Below are positions 57,201 through 64,000 of a stretch of 64,000 nt of DNA, one piece after another. The number at the start of each line of letters is the position of its first letter. Positions within the stretch are counted from its first letter, which is position 1. Under the pieces are notes generated by a model, which saw only the letters and a list, made by a program, of their open reading frames with translations, was not told the DNA's origin and did no database searches. Source of the DNA: Episyrphus balteatus (Eukaryota > Arthropoda > Insecta > Diptera > Syrphidae); NCBI RefSeq assembly GCF_945859705.1, contig NC_079136.1:115565028-115629027 (forward strand), given 5' to 3'. The translations under genes were made by a program, and so were the position numbers.

Positions 57201-59668
57201 GATTTTTTCTAAAATGCGAGATTTTAATATGCAGGATTTTGAAAATGCGAGATTTTGTTATGTGAGATGTTAAAAATGCGAAATTTAGCTTTGCGTGATT
57301 TTTGCAAAAATGCGAGATGTTGTTATAAGAGATTTTAGTTTGCGATCAATCGTACCGCTCCCATTAATAAATATTTTATTTCAATGCGAGATTATAAATT
57401 TCGAGATTTTAGCTTGCGAGATTTTAATGTTGCGAGATTTTGGTAAACGAGATTTTGAAATTGCGAGATTTCGATAAAAAAGATTTCATAATGCGAGATT
57501 TTAAGATGCGAGGTTTTAAGAACAAGATTTTAAAATGCGGTCAATCGTACCCAACCCGAGAAGGTCGAATACAACAAATTCACATGCATTAAGTCCTTTT
57601 GACTCCAACATTCAACAGTTGACCCTGAACACTATAAAAAACTGGCATAGGCGCCTGACAGTTAACAAACCTTTTCCTTTTCTATTTATCTCTTCAAAAC
57701 AAAACGAAAAACCAGAAGAGGGAGGTTCTGGGCTTTCCTAAGCTAGCAATATCATGTAGGTTTATAATCTCGCATTGAAATAAAATATTTATTAATTCGC
57801 GCGCGCGAATTAATAAATATTTTATTTCAATGCGAGATTATAAATTTCGAGATTTTAGCTTGCGAGATTTTAATGTTGCGAGATTTTGGTAAACGAGATT
57901 TTGAAATTGCGAGATTTCGATAAAAAAGATTTCATAATGCGAGATTTTAAGATGCGAGGTTTTAAGAACAAGATTTTAAAATGCGGTCAATCGTACCCAA
58001 CCCGACCTTCTCTTTTCATTTAATCTGTTGCTTATACATTTTGCTGCCAAAAAAGCAATTTAAATTTAATATACTTTACGCTCTAAACTAATTCTTCTGG
58101 GTTGGGTACGATTGACCGCATTTTAAAATCTTGTTCTTAAAACCTCGCATCTTAAAATCTCGCATTATGAAATCTTTTTTATCGAAATCTCGCAATTTCA
58201 AAATCTCGTTTACCAAAATCTCGCAACATTAAAATCTCGCAAGCTAAAATCTCGAAATTTATAATCTCGCATTGAAATAAAATATTTATTAATTCGCGCG
58301 CGCGAATTAATAAATATTTTATTTCAATGCGAGATTATAAATTTCGAGATTTTAGTTTGCGAGATTTTAATGTTGCGAGATTTTGGTAAACGAGATTTTG
58401 AAATTGCGAGATTTCGATAAAAAAGATTTCATAATGCGAGATTTTAAGATGCGAGGTTTTAAGAACAAGATTTTAAAATGCGGTCAATCGTACCCAACCC
58501 GAGAAGGTCGAATACAACAAATTCACATGCATTAAGTCCTTTTGACTCCAACATTCAACAGTTGACCCTGAACACTATAAAAAACTGGCATAGGCGCCTG
58601 ACAGTTAACAAACCTTTTCCTTTTCTATTTATCTCTTCAAAACAAAACGAAAAACCAGAAGAGGGAGGTTCTGGGCTTTCCTAAGCTAGCAATATCATGT
58701 AGGTTTATAATCTCGCATTGAAATAAAATATTTATTAATTCGCGCGCGCGAATTAATAAATATTTTATTTCAATGCGAGATTATAAATTTCGAGATTTTA
58801 GCTTGCGAGATTTTAATGTTGCGAGATTTTGGTAAACGAGATTTTGAAATTGCGAGATTTCGATAAAAAAGATTTCATAATGCGAGATTTTAAGATGCGA
58901 GGTTTTAAGAACAAGATTTTAAAATGCGGTCAATCGTACCCAACCCAATGTGGGAGCGGTACGATTGATCGCAAACTAAAATCTCTTATAACAAAATCTC
59001 GCATTTTTGCAAAAATTACGCAAAGCAAAATTTCGCATTTTTAACATCTCACATAACAAAATCTCGCACTTTCAAAATCCTGCATATTAAAATCTCGCAA
59101 GTTCATTAAATTCTTGCTATATCAAAATCTCGCATTAGAAGAATTAGTTTAGAGCGTAAAGTATATTAAATTTAAATTGCTTTTTTGGCAGCAAAATGTA
59201 TAAGCAACAGATTAAATGAAAAGAGAAGGTCGAATACAACAAATTCACATGCATTAAGTCCTTTTGACTCCAACATTCAACAGTTGACCCTGAACACTAT
59301 AAAAAACTGGCATAGGCGCCTGACAGTTAACAAACCTTTTCCTTTTCTATTTATCTCTTCAAAACAAAACGAAAAACCAGAAGAGGGAGGTTCTGGGCTT
59401 TCCTAAGCTAGCAATATCATGTAGGTTTATAATCTCGCATTGAAATAAAATATTTATTAATTCGCGCGCGCGAATCAATAAATATTTTATTTCAATGCGA
59501 GATTATAAATTTCGAGATTTTAGCTTGCGAGATTTTAATGTTGCGAGATTTTGGTAAACGAGATTTTGAAATTGCGAGATTTCGATAAAAAAGATTTCAT
59601 AATGCGAGATTTTAAGATGCGAGGTTTTAAGAACAAGATTTTAAAATGCGGTCAATCGTACCCAACCC
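54226..59668. mobile_element. 5.44-kb fold-back-type composite element with 8-bp target duplication ATATAATG
   Basis: ATATAATG flanks the whole block (54218-54225 and 59669-59676). The ends are TGGGAGCGGTACGATTGATC on the left and, reversed, GGGTTGGGTACGATTGACCG on the right; both share GGTACGATTGAYCGCA. Long arms consist of AAAATCTCGCA repeats about 12-25 bp apart. The interior is a 1891-bp unit (54226-56112) repeated at 56117-58003, then a rearranged part (58004-58946) and a third partial unit (58951-59668). Copies are almost identical; rare differences include AAACTAAAATC/AAGCTAAAATC and ATTAAT/ATCAAT near 59475. Within each unit a non-repetitive segment of about 300 bp appears in both orientations. 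There is no transposase. Small frames such as 54460-54681 start at TTG and recur only because the DNA is duplicated. Confidence 0.85.
54739..59480. repeat. Nine copies of the palindrome AATTAATTCGCGCGCGCGAATT-type core
   Basis: The perfect palindrome centred on ATTCGCGCGCGCGAAT, extended by AAATATTTATTA on one side and its complement on the other, occurs near 54739, 54953, 55905, 56630, 56844, 57797, 58295, 58741 and 59462. It marks the junctions between opposite-facing arms of the composite element. In most copies it is extended on both sides by AATCTCGCATTGAAATAAAA and its complement, giving cruciform-capable stems of more than 35 bp per arm. Confidence 0.85.
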
Positions 59669-59676
59669 ATATAATG

Positions 59677-60300
59677 TTATGGAATCAACAAATTTTGAAT
59701 TTTTGGATTTTGGTCAATTTCTTTGGATTATTTTTTTTGAACTCTATAAAGAACCCTCAGAAAATAAAACCCACGTCGTAAGGATATTCAGGGTTTTGTC
59801 AGAGGGGAAATTCAATTTTTTTTCAGGACCAAAATCAAGGTAGGAACTTGTCATAAAACCGTTTTCTTGGTGTCTGATTTTCTTGAAAACGGCACAAATG
59901 ATTTGAATGAAAATTTTTTTATAAAAAGGTTTTCGTCCAAATGAATTTTATGGAAAATGGCATACCAAATTTTAGTTTGAAAAATTATTGAAATTGTGTA
60001 TGTTAAATAAAAACTATTTAAAAGAAACGTCTCTAACGATTTTCAAACATTTTTTTCTAAAAAGTCTTTTTTCTAAGGAATTAAATCATTTTGTTTGAAG
60101 ATCAAAACCATTTAAAGGGATGTTTTTGAAACCTTTAAAAAAATTTAATATTATTATTTAATACTATTATTTTTTAAACTTTTTTATCGTCAAATTTTCT
60201 TTAAATTTTTTTTTATGAAATTTTCAAAAATCTTTAATATTCCAAGCAACTTTTAACATAAAAGCTTTAACAAAATGCATTAGAAATTTTACTGGTTTTC
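59677..60300 (+). mobile_element. Degraded fragment of the dispersed AACGGCTCTAACG family
   Basis: GGAACTTGTCATAAAACCGT, CTTGAAAACGGCACAAATGA, AAAATGGCATACCAA and CGTCTCTAACGATTTTCAAA occur in the same order as in the copies at 28.0-28.3 and 44.4-44.9 kb. The fold-back composite seems to have inserted into or beside it. The end is indistinct. Confidence 0.5.
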
Positions 60301-61390
60301 GTTTAAACATTGTCTTGAATTATTAGAATTTCATGTAGTTTAATATAGTTCCTTAAAATTTTGAATTTTAATTTTTTTTGATATTTTAGACACCTACTAA
60401 CGTTTCGAAATTTTAATATATTTTAAGGGTTTTGGAGACTTTAATCCAAAAACTTCTTTGTATTTAATTTTTCTAAATTTTGGACTCTGCGGCCGTTGCA
60501 TTAATGGTTTTGAGTTTAGCTTAAACTAGTTATTTTTTTACCTTTGCAGTTTTTTGATCTATACATAGAATATTTTGTTTACCCTGGTTATTTTAAAAAG
60601 TTTTACGTTTTCAATTTTATGAACTTTTTGTAAGCCAGTTACTGGTGACTTTAAGTTTATAGAATTCTTAACTTTTGGCACTTTTTTCCATTTTAAACTT
60701 TAGGATTTTTAATTTTGATGTAGTAGGTAGGTATTGTTTTTTTTTTTTTTTTATTTTTTTTTTAAATCAAAAGAACTTAATCCTTTCTCTAAATAAATAA
60801 AAAATAAAAGGAATAAAGGTGGCTAAAGTTGTCTTATTTTTTACCTCAATCCTCGAGCTACAGACTAAATTACTCAAGCTATGTTCATCAATCTTGGTAG
60901 TTTAATGATTTGGGTAATCCATTAGCGGAGAAATTTAATTTTTTTAATTTTCATTAAAATTTTTATGTGTAGTAAGATCCAATTTATAAAAAGTTATAAA
61001 TGGTATCTACTGTTAGAAACAGAATAAAAATTAATAAATCTATGTAAATAATGGTCTGTTTCAATAAATTATTTATATATTTTTGATTTATCTTTTCGAA
61101 TATTATATATTTAATATTTTTAAATTCATCCGGGCTTCTTCCTTTTCAATTTAATAATAATTTTTGATTTTTAGTTTTGTAAACATTTTAAATATCAGCT
61201 ACTATATTTGTTTGCAAAGTTTTGAGTTATTCGTTCTCATTCTTCAAGTAAAACCTCTTGTGGTGCTATTTCAATTGATCCTCTTCTTTTTAATGGATAT
61301 ACATATCTAATACGGCCAACCTGACAAGGATGACGTTCTCGGCACCTTCAATCCTGTCTTCTGATCTAAAAATTAATAAGTTATTATAAG
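60301..61390. other. AT-rich DNA, no gene
   Basis: I recognise nothing firm. A phrase CCTCGAGCTACAGACTAAAT near 60852 recalls the dispersed family (CTCGAGCTACAGCCTAAGCT), so another worn copy may start there. Confidence 0.35.
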
Positions 61391-61392
61391 TT

Positions 61393-61787
61393 TGGTGAGA
61401 CCGCAGCCAACACCTGGCTCCAACACTAACGGTATAGAGACCAATAATCATTCACAAAACTGGTGTGATCGCAACCAACACCTGGCTCCAACACTAACGG
61501 TATAGAGACCAATAATCATTCACAACACTGGTGTGATCGCAACCAACACCTGGCTCCAACACTAACGGTATAGAGACCAATCATCATTTATATAACTGGT
61601 GTGATCGCAACCAACACCTGGCTCCAACACTAACGGTATAGAGTCCAATCATCATTCACAAAACTGGTGTGACCGCAGCCAACACCTGGCTCCAACACTA
61701 ACGGTATAGAGACCAATCATCATTTATAAAACTGGTGTGATCGCAACCAACACCTGGCTCCAACACTAACGGTATGGAGACCACAAA
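61393..61787. repeat. 68-bp satellite, about 5.8 units
   Basis: The units begin at the GGTGTGATCGCAACCAACAC phrase at 61394 (variant GGTGAGACCGCAGCC), 61462, 61530, 61598, 61666 and 61734, exactly 68 bp apart. Each contains CCTGGCTCCAACACTAACGG and TATAGAGACCAATCATCATT. Units differ at only a few positions, so the array is young. It has higher GC than its surroundings. Confidence 0.95.
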
Positions 61788-63100
61788 ATTTGGTGAACTT
61801 ACCTCAGTTATCACAGAATCTTAAAATCTTAAAATACAACACAAATTCCAAATGTTCAATATTTAAATTTCAAAAATCCAACGTTTTCTTTTTATCAAAT
61901 TTGTGAGGATCATCATGTTTGTTTAGTGTCAAAACAATTTTCTGATATACTTTTTGCTTTTCATTAAATAATTCAGATTTCAAAAACTTCAAAAAATGTT
62001 TAATCATCGATAAGGTTTGTAAAAGCATAACCCGTTCGAGGTGAATTGATAACATGCTAAAGAAGATAGTATTTAAAATTTAAATTTAGTATAAAGTTTT
62101 CTTAAACCATTCGGCCATTCTGTTAATATTCATGTTTTTATCCTCAATAAATTAATTACTTATCGTTTTCATACCTATTTCTTTGAATCAAATACTTTGT
62201 TTTAAATTTTGTTTTTATTTAAAAAAATGCAGAAAATACGTTTTCTTAATTTATAATATCATTTGATATTAAAAATGGATCAAATATATCCATATTTTTA
62301 ATGGTGGATTCAATTTTTCATGTTTTTTTATTTTTAACTTTGAAGCTACTAATACAGATTTTAACACAGACTTTGTAAATTTTCCTATCGTGGAAAACAA
62401 GAATATTTAACAAGCAATTAATGCCTATGTATTTCGGTATATTGAAGTGATAGTGCTCATCGATAAAAAAAAAAATTTTAATAATTTTTTTTTTTTTTTT
62501 TGAATTAATATATAAAATTTGGATTTTCAACATATTTATAAGCGTCAATGTTATTTAATTCTAGTTCTTTCATTACAGTAAAGTTCATTTCATTTTTATT
62601 AATTCATCTGCACTTATAAGCAATAAAAAATTAACACAGTTTTTATTTTGAATAATTTACTGCAATGTGTTCAAAGTGTTACTCTGACGTTTGATTTCAT
62701 AAGATGATAGTTGAGGTTAGGTGTACCAAAATTTAAGATTAGTTATGTAAAATTTCACTATAACTTTCTCTATGCCAATTCGGTAAAAAGTGCAAAAAAA
62801 AAACTTTTTGTTATTTGAGACTAATACTAATGACTATAATCTTTTATTATCCTTCAGTTGTAACTTTAAAATTTCTTGAATGTATTTGAAACTTTGTGGT
62901 CGCATTATAGATAGTCAAAAGATTTATATCTTTTAAGAAAATATTACATTTCATAAGTATATTTGGGAAAAATTTTGACTTTGAAGGAACAAATCTGCGC
63001 CCTTTAATCGTTCTAAAATTCTCGAAAGTAATTTCATCTAAATAAGTTGCACTTGCTTTTAACAAAATAACAAATTATCCCTCTGTAGAATCGTGACATT
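61788..63100. other. AT-rich DNA, no gene
   Basis: Short AT-driven open frames on the minus strand (61870-62055, 62318-62548, 62847-63065) have no recognisable domain. No repeats are seen. Confidence 0.35.
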
Positions 63101-63104
63101 TTCT

Positions 63105-63785
63105 ACCTTTCGATTTTCTTTTTGAAGTGAAAACTTCTTTAGTATCGTAGTGATTTGAAACACGATGAAACAAAAAAGCGACAGGAAAAATCTTATGATT
63201 ATAACCTTCAACTTTTGTACAATCAAAATTTCAATTAATTTCATATTCAAAATTCTGAGATAACGGTGAAAAGATGTTCTTTTTCTAAAGACGTTATATC
63301 TTTTGTTCTAGAACACATACAAATTTGATTTAACTTTAATACGCATGCTGGTAATATTACCTTTCATTTGATATATACATATAACATATAACGGTACGTG
63401 CTCTATTTATTAGACAATCTTAAATTGAAAAACTTGAAAGAAAAAAAAAAAAAAATCTCAAAACACCTGTGGAGCTCTGTTGTCGATGACTAGCCACCAG
63501 TGTAGGAAATACTGTAATCTCAGTTTGAAATTTCGATATGGTTGGCTTTAAATTGTAACTTTTTTCTAGATGTCATACATATATGATTAAAAAATCATAT
63601 TAAAACTTAAATAATAAGGTTACAGATGATATAAATTTTATTATAGGTTGTCATATTAAAAATCTTGGATTTAAATCCAAGATGGAAGAAAAAAAAAAAA
63701 AAAAAATTAGATTTTTTTTTTTTTTTTAAAGAAAAATTTTTTTTTTTAAGGTTTCACTTCTACCACATATGACTTGCACACATGA
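63105..63785 (-). mobile_element. Dispersed element, family CATGTGTGCAA...GGTAGAAGTGAAACC (copy 2)
   Basis: This is the reverse-strand partner of 37861-38525. On the minus strand it begins CATGTGTGCAAGTCATATGT then GGTAGAAGTGAAACCTT near 63785-63750 and includes TTCACCGTTATCTCAG (around 63264) and AATCACTACGATACTAAAGA (around 63140). Poly-A/T runs interrupt it. There is no coding frame. Confidence 0.72.
63662..63683. repeat. 22-bp perfect palindrome ATCTTGGATTTAAATCCAAGAT
   Basis: It reads ATCTTGGATTT followed by AAATCCAAGAT and is fully self-complementary. It lies inside the dispersed element copy and is followed by a poly-A run. Confidence 0.85.
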
Positions 63786-64000
63786 TTTTTTTTTAACATT
63801 AACGATAATTCTTAATACCTATTATTGAAATCATAATGAAATCATACATGAAGGATTGTCAAGTGAATGACAACAGAAGTATTAATAGTTTTAAATAGTT
63901 ATGTATTTTTTTTAAAATTTTTTTTTTTAATTTTTTTTTTTATTTAAATACTCAAACTTTGAACTGCCATGAATAACTAATTTCGAAATTTCTTCTTCAC
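63786..64000. other. AT-rich DNA at the right edge, nothing recognised
   Basis: Poly-T runs dominate. Confidence 0.35.

Noticed and set aside
54460..59843. Recurrent 60-76-residue plus-strand frames that look conserved across copies
   Set aside because: The identity comes from recent duplication of the fold-back composite. Some begin at TTG, and none has a recognisable domain.
61393..61787. CRISPR-like array of regularly spaced repeats
   Set aside because: The whole 68-bp unit repeats, including the would-be spacers, so it is a satellite; the genome is also eukaryotic.

Overview
The window is AT-rich eukaryotic nuclear DNA, most likely from an insect and probably a fly (Diptera). It has very long introns, abundant poly-A/T runs and simple repeats, many miniature transposons, and one recognisable split gene. 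I see no bacterial-style operons, rRNA, intact tRNA or CRISPR array.

The only gene I can support lies on the minus strand. Its first coding exon (52362-52686) encodes a signal peptide followed by a Ser/Gly-rich segment. Its second coding exon (42127-42233) encodes the start of the first immunoglobulin domain of a Dpr-interacting protein (DIP)/lachesin-like neuronal cell-surface receptor. The splice phases match (phase 1 donor, phase 1 acceptor; the second exon ends in phase 0). Intron 1 is 10,128 bp. Everything left of 42127 would be intron 2, at least 42 kb, with the remaining exons beyond the left edge. DNA right of about 52.7 kb is 5' UTR/promoter and upstream sequence.

The rest is intronic and upstream DNA of two kinds. 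Relatively unique, less repetitive stretches (about 10-11.3, 12.6-13.6, 15.2-18.9, 23.1-24.7, 32.4-33.9, 35.9-37.8, 42.2-43.9, 46.1-48.2, 49.2-51.3 and 52.7-53.6 kb) carry microsatellites but no convincing exons. Between them lie mobile elements. These include a 1.79-kb near-perfect palindrome at the left edge, a hAT MITE with an exact 8-bp target duplication, a tRNA-like palindromic element, a nested 1.84-kb terminal-inverted-repeat element, two related fold-back MITEs, a dispersed family with a common head and tail in several copies, and a 5.44-kb fold-back-type composite at 54.2-59.7 kb.

The most unusual feature is a set of ancient tandem arrays whose roughly 100-165-bp monomers have diverged strongly while a short, often CpG-containing box remains conserved. 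The clearest has the box AAATGGCGCCCAATG, about 31 copies in three blocks that flank coding exon 2 and occupy intron 1 (38.5-41.9, 43.9-46.1 and, in reverse, 48.2-49.2 kb). Similar arrays use TTATCCGGCTCGAAGG (34.0-35.9 kb), TTTATACCAGTTTATACCAA (11.4-12.5 kb), a CGGACTACTCCGGTAAGTATCAC-like phrase (31.0-31.8 kb), GAAAGGGTGTTTTTTTT (8.2-8.8 kb) and TCGGCAACCCTA (0-2.3 kb). Younger transposons are inserted in several arrays, which shows that the arrays are old.
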